Source: Bin87 sp034423575 (GTDB lineage: Bacteria > Chloroflexota > Dehalococcoidia > Lucifugimonadales > UBA3495). Taken from it: a DNA stretch of 64,000 bases. Within the stretch, counting starts at the first letter, position 1; each line of letters opens with the position of its first letter. The stretch is taken from contig DAOUIF010000002.1 in assembly GCA_034423575.1 (NCBI GenBank), positions 3,762-67,761 of the forward strand, given 5' to 3'. The notes below the pieces were generated by a model. It saw only the letters and a list, made by a program, of their open reading frames with translations, had not been told where the DNA came from and made no database searches. The translations under genes were made by a program, and so were the position numbers. Shown here piece after piece: positions 54,012-62,549 of this stretch.

Positions 54012-55190
54012 TTAGTCGTCGTCGCCCGAAGCCACCGGCTGGGCAGCCGGCTGGTGCCCATTGGTGCGGATCGCGAACCGGGCGACCAGGTCGCCGATGC
54101 TCTGGCGGAAACCGGAGTATTCCAACTCACCGTAAGGAAGCATGGCAGCACCGGACCAACCCTGGGAACGCATCGCGATGCCCTTTTCCTGGGCCAGTTG
54201 GCGCGTATAATCCCATGCCGGGTTGTCGAAAAAGTCCGTGGAGGACTCCGAGAACTTGCCTTCGGGATTAATGCTGAAGCCCACGCAGGATACCAGCGGC
54301 AGGCAGTACATGCCCGTCACGGCCGTGTTGATGGGTACCGGCATGAGTGGCATGACGTGGGAGCCTCGCGCGTCTCCGCCGATGTAGTGCGCCTTGGTGT
54401 ATGGCGAGATGAGCTCTTCGGGAGCGGGGAAGATGCCCTGATTCCGAACCACGGCGACCGGGTCGTCCTTTCCGGTGTAGCTGCCCGCGATGTTATGGAG
54501 GCGTGTCGCCGAGATGGCAGCGGCGGTCTGGCCGGAGTAACGGGAGGTGACACTCTCGATGGCGAACCGCTCATTGTCGCGCAGGAGTACGGTGATCCGG
54601 TAGTAGTCTTCCGGGGCGTTCAGCGAAATGATGCTGTCGCCGTCGGTATTGTCCATATCGATGATGTTGAAGGTGAATCCCTCACCCAACCGCGGAAGCA
54701 TCAGACCCGCGCAGTACATCGGGTCGGCGAAGCCGAGGAACGTGGGGAGATTGTATGCGCCCGGGCCGCATTTGTCGGCGGCCAAAACGAAGAAGGACTC
54801 GGCGGGACGTATCGGGTTGGTCTTTATCGGGTCGTGGTCAAAGGTGATCTCCGCCACGGCAGGTCCGGCGCCCCTAATGTTGCCCGACGGCGCGTCAACA
54901 AGCAGGTCCTGGCCGGCGCCGTACAGCCCGTATTGGCGGGCAATTTCGGTAGCTTCCAGGAAAGACGTCCAGGCAAACTGGTGCACCGCGTCGTCGTTGT
55001 CCCCCCGGGTGTGGGTGGAAGTGATGCAGATGTCGTCTCCAGTGTGTCCGACGTACGCGTCAATGAGCAAGCCGTCACGGACGGCCCGATCCGCGGCCGA
55101 ACGCACCGCGTCCATCATGCGGTCCGACGGCTTGGTGTGGCCACCTATCGAGCCGACGTCCGCCTTGAGCACAGAAATGGTCAAATCCAT
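54012..55190 (-). CDS. Fructose-1,6-bisphosphate aldolase/phosphatase (archaeal type V)
   Basis: The 392-residue bifunctional enzyme condenses triose phosphates and dephosphorylates the product to fructose-6-phosphate, committing carbon to gluconeogenesis. It starts MDLTISVLKADVGSIGGH, whose Asp11 and His18 are metal ligands in the family, and has YVGHTGDDICITSTHTRG, DHDPIKTNP and ARGSHVMPLMPV. The start at 55190 matches the conserved N-terminus and follows GGGAGGG; an upstream ATG at 55226 adds 12 unrelated residues. A TTGACA promoter lies upstream. Such enzymes are found mainly in archaea and early-branching bacteria. Confidence 0.93.
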   Translation of the reverse strand: MDLTISVLKADVGSIGGHTKPSDRMMDAVRSAADRAVRDGLLIDAYVGHTGDDICITSTHTRGDNDDAVHQFAWTSFLEATEIARQYGLYGAGQDLLVDAPSGNIRGAGPAVAEITFDHDPIKTNPIRPAESFFVLAADKCGPGAYNLPTFLGFADPMYCAGLMLPRLGEGFTFNIIDMDNTDGDSIISLNAPEDYYRITVLLRDNERFAIESVTSRYSGQTAAAISATRLHNIAGSYTGKDDPVAVVRNQGIFPAPEELISPYTKAHYIGGDARGSHVMPLMPVPINTAVTGMYCLPLVSCVGFSINPEGKFSESSTDFFDNPAWDYTRQLAQEKGIAMRSQGWSGAAMLPYGELEYSGFRQSIGDLVARFAIRTNGHQPAAQPVASGDDD

Positions 55191-55275
55191 GTGAGTTTTC
55201 CCTCCCACGCAAGGGCTACCGGGCACTTCGGCCGGCGCAAAATGATGCCTTCACAACGCGAAAATTTGCGAATTC

Positions 55276-55305
55276 ACGATAGCATCGCGCGGGCGCAACT
55301 GTCAA
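55276..55305 (-). promoter_or_regulatory. Promoter of the FBP aldolase/phosphatase
   Basis: Minus-strand TTGACA (55300-55305) and TATCGT (55276-55281) are 18 bases apart, giving a leader of about 80 bases. Confidence 0.55.
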
Positions 55306-55529
55306 TTTGAAACCCCGCGATCGCCATACCTCAGGCTCGTCCTGTGAGACGCTCAGGATTGTAGGCGACAACCATCCCTCGTGAATCTGCGACCCTCGCA
55401 GCCAAGAGATTCGTGGTCGGCCCCGCGTGCGGCTCAGGTGATACAAGCTCCGACCCAGCGCAAGCGCGGCCTACCGGACAACAAGCCAAGCGCAAGCTCA
55501 GGATAACGCGAGCTGGCACGGACAACCGT

Positions 55530-55559
55530 TTGCCGGTAACGCTGAAATCCCGCTATAAT
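55530..55559 (+). promoter_or_regulatory. Promoter of the zinc-ribbon/TPR gene
   Basis: TTGCCG (55530-55535) and a consensus TATAAT (55554-55559) are 18 bases apart, 30 bases before the ATG at 55590. Confidence 0.55.
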
Positions 55560-55589
55560 GCTAACAAACCCAGCGGTTTACGGGTGCAA

Positions 55590-56372
55590 ATGAGTATAAT
55601 CCTTCAAATCCTGTCGTTGCTTTTTGTCGTGCTCTGGACCGCCAGGCTTGCGCGCAACAAAGGACGCAACCCTTTGCTCTGGGGTGGCGTAGCGGCGATC
55701 CCGGCGGTGGGTCTGCTCGACGCATTCCCTGAATGGATCACCGTACTCTGCATGCTGCCGATGTTGGCGCTGGTGTTCATGCCCGCCAGGCGCCCAATAG
55801 CGACCGACGGCGGACAGGATGGGACGACTCCCTGCCCCCGTTGTCAGCATTCCCACGAACCGGGCCCGACCTACTGCACCAACTGCGGCTGGGAGCTGAC
55901 CCGGCCCTACGCGACGACGGACGCCACGGCGACCGCGACCGACGGGCCCGAACCGACCGGCGCCGCGAACGCAGCGGGAGGAACCGCAGCGGGCGACGTT
56001 TCTGATTCCCGCGCGTCGGCACCCGATGTCCCGGGCGCCGCGCCGGCAGCGGAGCCGGTGATGGCATCGCATCAGGTCGAAGACGCAGAACCCGCAGTAG
56101 CGCCGAACCCGCCGGCCGAGGCTGAGCCCGCTCCTGCCTTCGCCGTGGCGCCGTTGTCTATCACCAGACCGCTGACCGCGGCCGGCATGACCGAACTGGG
56201 CTTGTCGTTGTTCAACCAGGGTAGGGTCCGGGAGGCGGTGGATCAGTTCACCAAGGCCATCGCCCTGGACCCACGCTACCGGGAAGCGTGGGCCAATCGC
56301 GCCAAAGCCTATACCGAGCTCGGCATGAGCGACAAGGCTGCGGCCGACCGCCAGCAACTCGAAGCTATCTAA
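55590..56372 (+). CDS. Membrane protein with zinc ribbon and TPR repeat
   Basis: The 260-residue protein begins with two membrane helices (about 3-22, LQILSLLFVVLWTARLA, and 28-62). A short zinc ribbon follows: CPRCQHSHEPGPTYCTNCG. A roughly 85-residue Ala/Pro/Glu-rich linker leads to C-terminal TPR helices (LSLFNQGRVREAVDQFTKAIALDP, YREAWANRAKAYTELG in parts). The layout suggests a membrane-anchored adaptor, but I do not recognise a specific function. The start at 55590 is chosen because the TATAAT at 55554 precedes it and the longer frame to 55413 contains that promoter. Confidence 0.7.
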   Translation: MSIILQILSLLFVVLWTARLARNKGRNPLLWGGVAAIPAVGLLDAFPEWITVLCMLPMLALVFMPARRPIATDGGQDGTTPCPRCQHSHEPGPTYCTNCGWELTRPYATTDATATATDGPEPTGAANAAGGTAAGDVSDSRASAPDVPGAAPAAEPVMASHQVEDAEPAVAPNPPAEAEPAPAFAVAPLSITRPLTAAGMTELGLSLFNQGRVREAVDQFTKAIALDPRYREAWANRAKAYTELGMSDKAAADRQQLEAI

Positions 56373-56384
56373 CCTGCCGGCGGG

Positions 56385-57158
56385 TCAGACCGCCATGATG
56401 TGGTAGCCGGCGTCCACCGGGAGAACCGTTCCCGTCACGCCGCTGGACAGGTCACTGCAGAGGAACAGGGCCGTCTGCGCCACTTCGTCCGCTGTGATGT
56501 TGCGCCCCAGGGGAGCCTTCTCGGCGTGCGCTCGGCGCATGTCCAGGAACCCGCTGATTCCGCGGGCGGCCAGGGTGTCCACGGGGCCAGCGGATATGGC
56601 GTTGACGCGGATATTGTCGCTGCCGTATTCGTAGGCCAACTGACGGACTTCGTGCTCCAGGGCCGCCTTCGCGGTTCCCATGACGTTGTAGCCCGGATAC
56701 ACGCGGCTGGAGGCGTGAAAGGTCATCGCGATGACGCTGCCGCCCTCCGCCATCAGCGGCGCCGCATGACGGACCATGGGCAACAGGGTGAAGGCGCTGA
56801 TCTCGAGGGCCATGCGGAACCCGTCGCGACCAGTGTCGGCGAGACGCCCGGCAAGGTCGTCGCGGCTGGCGAAGGCGATGCTGTGCACCAAGATGGACAT
56901 CGAACCCATTTCATCGCCCACCGCGTCGAACACCGCGCGGATCTGCTCGTCATCCGATGCGTCGCATTGGACCAATACCGGATTATCCAGCGTCTCGGCC
57001 AACCGTGCGACCCTGCTGTGGAGGCGTTCATTCTGGTAGGCGAGCGCGATTCGCGCTCCCGCATCAGCGAGGGTACGGGCGATGGCCCACGCGATGCTGC
57101 GGTCATTGGCGACACCGAAAATGACCGCATTGCGGCCAGTCAAATCTATGGGGAACAC
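56385..57158 (-). CDS. fabI: Enoyl-ACP reductase
   Basis: The 257-residue short-chain dehydrogenase reduces enoyl-ACP with NAD(P)H, the last step of each fatty-acid cycle. GVANDRSIAWAIARTLADAG is the cofactor site and YNVMGTAKAALEHEV holds Tyr157 and Lys164. The position matching Escherichia coli Tyr146 is Phe147 (MTFHASSRV), as in mycobacterial InhA (Phe149). It may therefore resemble InhA in substrate handling, which is inference. The gene is the last of the cofG-cofH-cofD-cofC-LLM run, 50 bases after the oxidoreductase, and away from fabD and acpP. Confidence 0.92.
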   Translation of the reverse strand: MFPIDLTGRNAVIFGVANDRSIAWAIARTLADAGARIALAYQNERLHSRVARLAETLDNPVLVQCDASDDEQIRAVFDAVGDEMGSMSILVHSIAFASRDDLAGRLADTGRDGFRMALEISAFTLLPMVRHAAPLMAEGGSVIAMTFHASSRVYPGYNVMGTAKAALEHEVRQLAYEYGSDNIRVNAISAGPVDTLAARGISGFLDMRRAHAEKAPLGRNITADEVAQTALFLCSDLSSGVTGTVLPVDAGYHIMAV

Positions 57159-57208
57159 GGGATTACCTCGTCACATCGCGAAGATGAACGAACATGGGGA
57201 TCGCTTCC

Positions 57209-58195
57209 TCAGCTCCTGAAATCCGGAGCCACCTGCTCCAGGAACGCCTGCATCTGCTCTTCCTGGCGATAGGTGGCGAGGCGCACGACCACCTGATCCG
57301 CACCAGCTTCCGCGTAGGCGTGGATGCGGTCCCGCACCCGCTCCGGGTCTCCGAAAGGACCCCAACGGTCTCCCCAGATGTTGGCGCCGTAATAGCCCAT
57401 CAGCCAGTCCTCGGCCTCCGCTTCACCCCTGCCGACATCCTCGTCCAGGTTGACGGTCAGGTACATCACGGTGGACATCGAATCGGGGTCGCGATCGTAT
57501 TCGGCGCAGTAACCGCGAACGGTGTCCTTGAGATCCACCAGTTCCTCGGGCGTCGCCGAAATCGAGATGGCGCCATCCGCCAGGCGAGCGGCGCGCCGTG
57601 CCTGCCTTTCGCGCTGGGCGCCCTGCCCGTCGCCGCGGCCGTGCCAGTGGACGCCGAGATACACCGGCACGCCGTCGGGTTGCACCGGCGTAGGCTCCAT
57701 GATGACTTCGTCCATCTCGAAATGGCGTCCGTCGTATGAAAAGGGCTTGCCCGTTCCCAGCCCCTTGACCACTTCGAGCATCTCTTCGAGTCGCCGGGCG
57801 CGGGTGCGCTGCGGTACATCGGCGTTGTGCCATTCCGCTTGCTGCATTCCGTTGAACGCGCCGCCGACGCCAACGCCCAGCTGCAACCGTCCCCCTGAGA
57901 TCAGGTCCACGGTGCCCATCATCTGAGCCAGCAGGACGGGATGGCGGAGGGCCATCAACATCACCGCTGTGCCCAGACGCACCCGGTGGGTCCGCGCGGC
58001 TATGGCGGCCAGCGTGGTCATCGCTTCGAGGCGTGGTTTTGCGGTCAGGCTGTCGCCAACCCACACAGAATCCATACCTGCTTCCTCAGCCCAAGTTGCC
58101 AGTCGCAGGACGGTTTCCGCATCCGTGGGCTTGCGGTCCGCCAGAAGCAGGCCCCGCGTGGGCAGCAGGCAGCCCAACTGTACGTTCGTGGCCAT
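57209..58195 (-). CDS. LLM class oxidoreductase, probably F420-dependent
   Basis: The 328-residue protein has the luciferase-like barrel: TWAEEAGMDSVWVGDSL, AAIAARTHRVRLGTAVM, GTVDLISGGRLQLGVGVGGAFN and DEVIMEPTPVQPDGVPVYLG. The C-terminal YAEAGADQVVVRLATY is typical of F420-linked members. Because it lies three bases after cofC in the F420 operon, F420 is the likely cofactor. The substrate is unknown. It is about 25 percent shorter in helical insertions than methylenetetrahydromethanopterin reductase and should not be named as such. Confidence 0.88.
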   Translation of the reverse strand: MATNVQLGCLLPTRGLLLADRKPTDAETVLRLATWAEEAGMDSVWVGDSLTAKPRLEAMTTLAAIAARTHRVRLGTAVMLMALRHPVLLAQMMGTVDLISGGRLQLGVGVGGAFNGMQQAEWHNADVPQRTRARRLEEMLEVVKGLGTGKPFSYDGRHFEMDEVIMEPTPVQPDGVPVYLGVHWHGRGDGQGAQRERQARRAARLADGAISISATPEELVDLKDTVRGYCAEYDRDPDSMSTVMYLTVNLDEDVGRGEAEAEDWLMGYYGANIWGDRWGPFGDPERVRDRIHAYAEAGADQVVVRLATYRQEEQMQAFLEQVAPDFRS

Positions 58196-58198
58196 AGG

Positions 58199-58888
58199 CT
58201 ACCGGAGCTCCAGGCTGGTGAGGTTCAGGGATTTGGGCTGGCGGCCCAACAGGCGCGTGAGGAGGCCGGGCTCCATGTGTTCGTACTCTTCCAGGTCGGA
58301 CCCGTCGTCCAGGTCGAAGCCCATTCCCTGGCTGTAGTAGAAGGCTACGGAAACGCCCATGCGCGCCGCGGTGCCGACGTGCTTGCGGAAACTGTTGTTG
58401 CCGAGTTCAGGGCGAAAATACGGTATCAGGTCGTAGGGCACCAAGATAGCGTTGGTGCCGCCGTCCCGGCGGGCGGGTGACAGCGTTATGTTGTGCTGGT
58501 GCTCGGCGCTGCGGATCAGCTGGTGGATGTCACCAGGTTTGATGAAGGGCAGATCGCCCGGCAAATAGAGGGCGGACACTTCGCGCAGACGAGCGTTTTC
58601 GAAGGACCGGGTGATGGTGTCGTTGAGGTTGCGCCCCAGGTCTTCCATCCAGTTCGCCCCAAGAGTACGAGCCATGTTGCGGATCCGATCATCGCCGCCC
58701 ACCACCCAGAAGGGATCGACTCCCGCGCCACGGATGGCCAGCAGGACGCGCCGGAACATGCCCATGGTGAGGTCGGCGCGATCGTCGGGACCCATCACTC
58801 GCGACAACCGCGTTTTACAATCCGCCAGCGGCTTCATTGGCACCACCGGTACGACGGTAGGATTGGCCTGATCGGGGGCATCGGTCAT
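58199..58888 (-). CDS. cofC: 2-phospho-L-lactate (or related) guanylyltransferase
   Basis: The 229-residue nucleotidyltransferase activates a three-carbon phosphoacid with GTP for F420 synthesis. It has VVPMKPLADCKTRLSRVMGPDDR at the start, LNDTITRSF, YLPGDLPFIKPGDI and SPARRDGGTNAILVP. In different organisms the acceptor is 2-phospholactate, phosphoenolpyruvate or 3-phosphoglycerate; sequence alone does not settle it. The start overlaps the cofD stop by four bases (ATGA type), and the oxidoreductase gene begins three bases after the stop. Confidence 0.93.
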   Translation of the reverse strand: MTDAPDQANPTVVPVVPMKPLADCKTRLSRVMGPDDRADLTMGMFRRVLLAIRGAGVDPFWVVGGDDRIRNMARTLGANWMEDLGRNLNDTITRSFENARLREVSALYLPGDLPFIKPGDIHQLIRSAEHQHNITLSPARRDGGTNAILVPYDLIPYFRPELGNNSFRKHVGTAARMGVSVAFYYSQGMGFDLDDGSDLEEYEHMEPGLLTRLLGRQPKSLNLTSLELR

Positions 58889-59850
58889 GATCTTCGGCTC
58901 TCCAGCTCGGCGGCCAGCTCGAGCACCCGTTCTGCGAGCTGGACCTTGTCCTCGTCGGTCTGCATGATCGTCGGCATCACAACGGCCTCGACCCCTTCGG
59001 CGCCAACGGCGTCGGTCAAATTCTCATCCTGGGAGTCCAGCACCAACACGTCGCAGATTTCGCGATACTCTTGCGCCACGCCCACCACGGACACGTCCGT
59101 TCCCAGTTCCTCCATGATCTTGCCGGCGGGCCCGCGAACGGCCGCTCCTCCCACGATGGGACTGACTGCAACACGCGGCGCGCGGTGTCCCGCTATGGCG
59201 TCACGGACGCCCGGAATCGCCAGGATGGGCGCCACACTGAGGAACGGGTTGGAAGGGCATATGATAATCGCTGTCGCACCATCCAGGGCGGAAGCAAATC
59301 CGGGAGACGGCTGGGCATCGGCTGATCCGAAGTAACTTATCGATTTGACCGCAGGTTCGGCGCGCCGCTTGACGAAGTATTCCTGCATAGAAAGGGTGCC
59401 TTCGTCCGTATCCAATACTGTGCGCACGAGCTGGTCGCTCATCGGAATGATGGGGTGTTGGATTCCCAAATAAGCGGTCAATTGGGAGGTGACTTCGCTC
59501 AATGACAACCCCTGGGACAGCAAGTCGGTGCGGCGGATGTGCATTGCAAGGTCGCGGCTGCCCAGGTTGAACCAGGTGTCGGCGCCCAGCCGATTCAGCA
59601 TCTGCAGCGTCTCGAAACTGTCGCCATTGATGCCCCAACCGGTTTCGGGATTATACAGGCCCGAAAGGGTGTAGGTCATGGTGTCAAGGTCGGGCGACAC
59701 GTGCAGCCCGTGGAACTGCTCGTCGTCGCCGGTATTGACGACGATGGCCAGTCGCTCCGGCGGCAGGATCCGGGACAAGCCCAGCGCGAGCTTGGCCCCG
59801 CCAACGCCCCCGGCAAGGGCGAGCACCAGATCGGAAGTAGATCCGTTCAC
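58885..59850 (-). CDS. cofD: 2-phospho-L-lactate transferase (F420 synthesis)
   Basis: The 321-residue enzyme transfers the phospholactyl or related group from the CofC product to Fo, giving F420-0. The N-terminal LALAGGVGGAKLALGLSRI, VVNTGDDEQFHGLHVSPDLDTMTYTLSGL (in part) and CPSNPFLSVAPIL distinguish it from the YvcK branch. It lies between cofH (12 bases) and cofC (overlapping). CofE, which adds glutamates, is not found in the window, so F420-0 is the last product assured by these genes. Confidence 0.94.
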   Translation of the reverse strand: MNGSTSDLVLALAGGVGGAKLALGLSRILPPERLAIVVNTGDDEQFHGLHVSPDLDTMTYTLSGLYNPETGWGINGDSFETLQMLNRLGADTWFNLGSRDLAMHIRRTDLLSQGLSLSEVTSQLTAYLGIQHPIIPMSDQLVRTVLDTDEGTLSMQEYFVKRRAEPAVKSISYFGSADAQPSPGFASALDGATAIIICPSNPFLSVAPILAIPGVRDAIAGHRAPRVAVSPIVGGAAVRGPAGKIMEELGTDVSVVGVAQEYREICDVLVLDSQDENLTDAVGAEGVEAVVMPTIMQTDEDKVQLAERVLELAAELESRRS

Positions 59851-59862
59851 GTAACGCGCCGA

Positions 59863-61173
59863 CTATTGCGCCGCAGCCCGTTCACGCTGGGTGCGGGGAT
59901 GCTCGAACCGGTATCCTTCCATCTGCACCAACTGGTTGTAGGAGCCGAAAATTTCCTCCACGTTGTCGCCCACGAGATCTAGCGGGTCCAGGGCTTCGTC
60001 GGAGTCGCTGTAAACCCGGCGGATGCCGTAGGTGGTAAACCGCTCCGCTGGGGTTCGGCCCGCTTCCCGGATCATGGCACGGAACTCAGAAGGTCGCATG
60101 AGCTGGCCGTGCATGGCTCCGGCGGACGTGGAGATGCTCTCGTTGATCAGCGTGCCGCCCAAGTCGTTAACCCCGGCGGTCAGGAGGAGTTGGGACATCC
60201 GGCTCCCTTCCTTGACCCAGGAGGCCTGGATGTTGGGGATCCAGTTGTTGAGCATGATGCGAGCTATCGCGTGAACCTTGATCACGTCCATTCCGGTCGG
60301 GCCTGAGCGCACGTTTTCCACGGTGCCCTTGAGGTACATCGGAGCTTCGGAGGCGACGAAACTCAAAGGGACGAACTCGGTGAAACCGCCAGTTTGACGC
60401 TGGATGTCGCGCAGCAGGGCGATGTGGCGCACTATCTGCGCGTTGGTTTCCCGGTGTCCGAACATCACCGTCGAAGTTGTCGGGATACCCAGGTCGTGGG
60501 CGTTGGTGATCACCTCGATCCACTGGTCAACCGTGATCCGGCCCGGGGAGATGATATCGCGCAGTTCCTGGTCCAGGACCTCGGCGGAGGTTCCCGGCAG
60601 GCTGCCCACGCCGGCATCCTTCAACCCCTGCAGGTACTCCCGGATAGTGCACTTGGACCGGATCGAACCGTATAGCACTTCCTCCGGGGAGAACCCGTGG
60701 ACGTGCATGTCCGGCAACTCTTCCGTGATGGCCTCGCACAGTCGGATGTAGAGGTCTCCTTCCATCTGCGGAGGCAGGCCGGCCTGGACGCAGACCTCGG
60801 TGGCTCCGTAGTCCTGTGCTTCCCTGGCGCGGCGGATGATCTCGTTCACCGGCAGGAAATAGCCTTCTTCTTCCCGAAAATCGCGGCTGAATGCGCAGAA
60901 CCCACAGCGCTTGATACACACGTTGGTGAAGTTGATGTTCCGGTTGACTACGTAGGTCACCAGGTCGCCCACCGCGCGACGGCGTAACTCGTCCGCCACC
61001 ATAGTCAGGGCGGTAAATTCCGGGCCGGAAGTGGCGAACAGCACGTCGGCCTGTTCGACGGATATGTCGCTGCCGGCCAGCGCGTGTTCGAGGACGGACG
61101 CCACGTCCGGGCGCAGCGAGTTGATCAGGGCAACCAGGGTTGCCGGAGCGTCGCGGTCAGTTGCTGTGGACAT
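59863..61173 (-). CDS. cofH: FO synthase subunit 2
   Basis: The 436-residue radical SAM enzyme (5-amino-6-(D-ribitylamino)uracil-L-tyrosine transferase) makes the deazaflavin chromophore Fo together with CofG. The cluster-binding motif is CIKRCGFCAF, and NFTNVC, VQAGLPPQMEGDLY, HGFSPEEV and GGTLINESIS are family blocks. Its 5' end overlaps the cofG stop by 17 bases, so the two halves are co-translated. In actinobacteria the two halves form the fused FbiC; here they remain separate. Confidence 0.94.
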   Translation of the reverse strand: MSTATDRDAPATLVALINSLRPDVASVLEHALAGSDISVEQADVLFATSGPEFTALTMVADELRRRAVGDLVTYVVNRNINFTNVCIKRCGFCAFSRDFREEEGYFLPVNEIIRRAREAQDYGATEVCVQAGLPPQMEGDLYIRLCEAITEELPDMHVHGFSPEEVLYGSIRSKCTIREYLQGLKDAGVGSLPGTSAEVLDQELRDIISPGRITVDQWIEVITNAHDLGIPTTSTVMFGHRETNAQIVRHIALLRDIQRQTGGFTEFVPLSFVASEAPMYLKGTVENVRSGPTGMDVIKVHAIARIMLNNWIPNIQASWVKEGSRMSQLLLTAGVNDLGGTLINESISTSAGAMHGQLMRPSEFRAMIREAGRTPAERFTTYGIRRVYSDSDEALDPLDLVGDNVEEIFGSYNQLVQMEGYRFEHPRTQRERAAAQ

Positions 61174-62377
61174 AGCGTCGGATTCCCCCTTTCACGTATC
61201 CGGACTCGTCGGTGAGTCGCAGCAGTTTTTCTTTGAGAGGCAGCGGCAACGGCCATTGAGAGCCGTCAGCGAAGTATTCGGGATAAACGGGAAGCCGCGG
61301 GCGTAGCTCGTATCCGGCCTCGCGGGTCCGGCGCTCCAGCTCGGCCAGCTGCGGCCATGGGGCTTCGGGGTTCACATAGTCTATGGTAAGCGGTGAGACG
61401 CCGCCCCAATCGTTGATGCCGGCACCGATGTACCTCTCGTAGTCCTCGCTGAGGTTGGGCGGCACTTGGATATTGACTCGCTCGCCGAGGATCAGGCGGG
61501 CAACCGCGGTGGTCCACATCAGCTCGTCGGGCGCGGCATCCGGCGAGTCCGCCATCGGGGTATCCGCCTTGGCGCGGAAATTCTGGATGATTACTTCCTG
61601 GATGTGCCCATAGCGTTGGTGCAGGCGGCGGATGTCCAACAGGGACTCAACGCGCTCCGCTCGGGTTTCTCCGATCCCTATCAATATGCCCGTAGTGAAC
61701 GGGATGCCCAGTTCGCCGGCCAGCTCCATGGTCCGCAGACGGACGCGAGGTCTCTTGCTGGGAGCGAACTCATGCGGGCCGCCAGTTTCGTACAGACGCG
61801 GGCTCGAACTCTCCAGCATTATCCCAATGGACGGATTGGTGGGCTGCAAAGCTTCCAACTCACGACGGCTCATGGTGCCGGGGTTGCCATGAGGCAGCAG
61901 GTCCGTTTCCTCGAAAACGGTTCGGCACACGTGCGACAGGTATTCGTGGGTAGTGCGGTAGCCCCTGCGGGACAACCAACCGGCCGCCTCAGGATACCGT
62001 TGCTCGGGCCGCTCCCCCAGGGTGAACAGGGCTTCGGTGCATCCGAGACGCTGGCCCGCTCGGACCACAGACAGCACCTGATCCAAGGTTAGATACAAAC
62101 CAGCCGATTCATCTGGCGACTGCCGGAAGGTACAGTACCCGCAGAAATCGCGGCACAGGCGCGTCAGCGGTATGAATACCTTCGGCGAGAAGGTGATCAC
62201 TCGACCGCGGCCCCGGTCGCGCAACTCAGATGCCGCTGAGCACAGTTCGACCTCCAATTGGCCATCAGCCTTTGACAGCGAGAGGACTTCGTCCTCGGAC
62301 AGCACGCCCCCCGACGCTACGCGTTCCAGCGACGGAAAATGGGAGATGGTCGAGTGAACAGCTGAACCTGTAGGCAC
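61157..62377 (-). CDS. cofG: FO synthase subunit 1
   Basis: The 406-residue radical SAM enzyme (7,8-didemethyl-8-hydroxy-5-deazariboflavin synthase) completes Fo from the CofH product. Motif CRDFCGYCTF binds the 4Fe-4S cluster, preceded by VFIPLTRLCRD; EALFTLGERPEQRYPEA, HGNPGTM and GINDWGGVSPLT are typical. The start is GTG at 62377 with a weak ribosome site, and a promoter lies about 40 bases upstream. It is the first gene of the F420 operon. Confidence 0.94.
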   Translation of the reverse strand: MPTGSAVHSTISHFPSLERVASGGVLSEDEVLSLSKADGQLEVELCSAASELRDRGRGRVITFSPKVFIPLTRLCRDFCGYCTFRQSPDESAGLYLTLDQVLSVVRAGQRLGCTEALFTLGERPEQRYPEAAGWLSRRGYRTTHEYLSHVCRTVFEETDLLPHGNPGTMSRRELEALQPTNPSIGIMLESSSPRLYETGGPHEFAPSKRPRVRLRTMELAGELGIPFTTGILIGIGETRAERVESLLDIRRLHQRYGHIQEVIIQNFRAKADTPMADSPDAAPDELMWTTAVARLILGERVNIQVPPNLSEDYERYIGAGINDWGGVSPLTIDYVNPEAPWPQLAELERRTREAGYELRPRLPVYPEYFADGSQWPLPLPLKEKLLRLTDESGYVKGGIRRYVHSN

Positions 62378-62416
62378 GGAGGTGGTCCGGAGGGTTGGTC
62401 GGCGGAAGTCAGATCA

Positions 62417-62445
62417 ATTGTATGCAGGGGGTTGACCGGTTTCAA
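62417..62445 (-). promoter_or_regulatory. Promoter of the F420 operon
   Basis: Minus-strand TTGAAA (62440-62445) and TACAAT (62417-62422) are exactly 17 bases apart. The leader before cofG would be about 33 bases. Confidence 0.6.
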
Positions 62446-62549
62446 GGCAAATTGGGCGCCCAGAAAGCGCAGTGTATGTGTTATGTCAATCAAATCCTGA
62501 ATTACGCGTCCATCATCCGATGTTCGAGAAATGCACAACAGTCGTTATG

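Larger units (their letters stand above)
55191..55589. other. Intergenic region between two divergent genes
   Basis: About 400 bases containing the minus-strand promoter (55276-55305) and the plus-strand promoter (55530-55559), both listed separately. Between them I see no gene, repeat or structured RNA that I can name. Confidence 0.5.

Noticed and set aside
54054..55310. A 418-codon plus-strand frame opposite the FBP aldolase/phosphatase
   Set aside because: It is antisense to an enzyme with conserved metal and substrate motifs and resembles no protein family I know.
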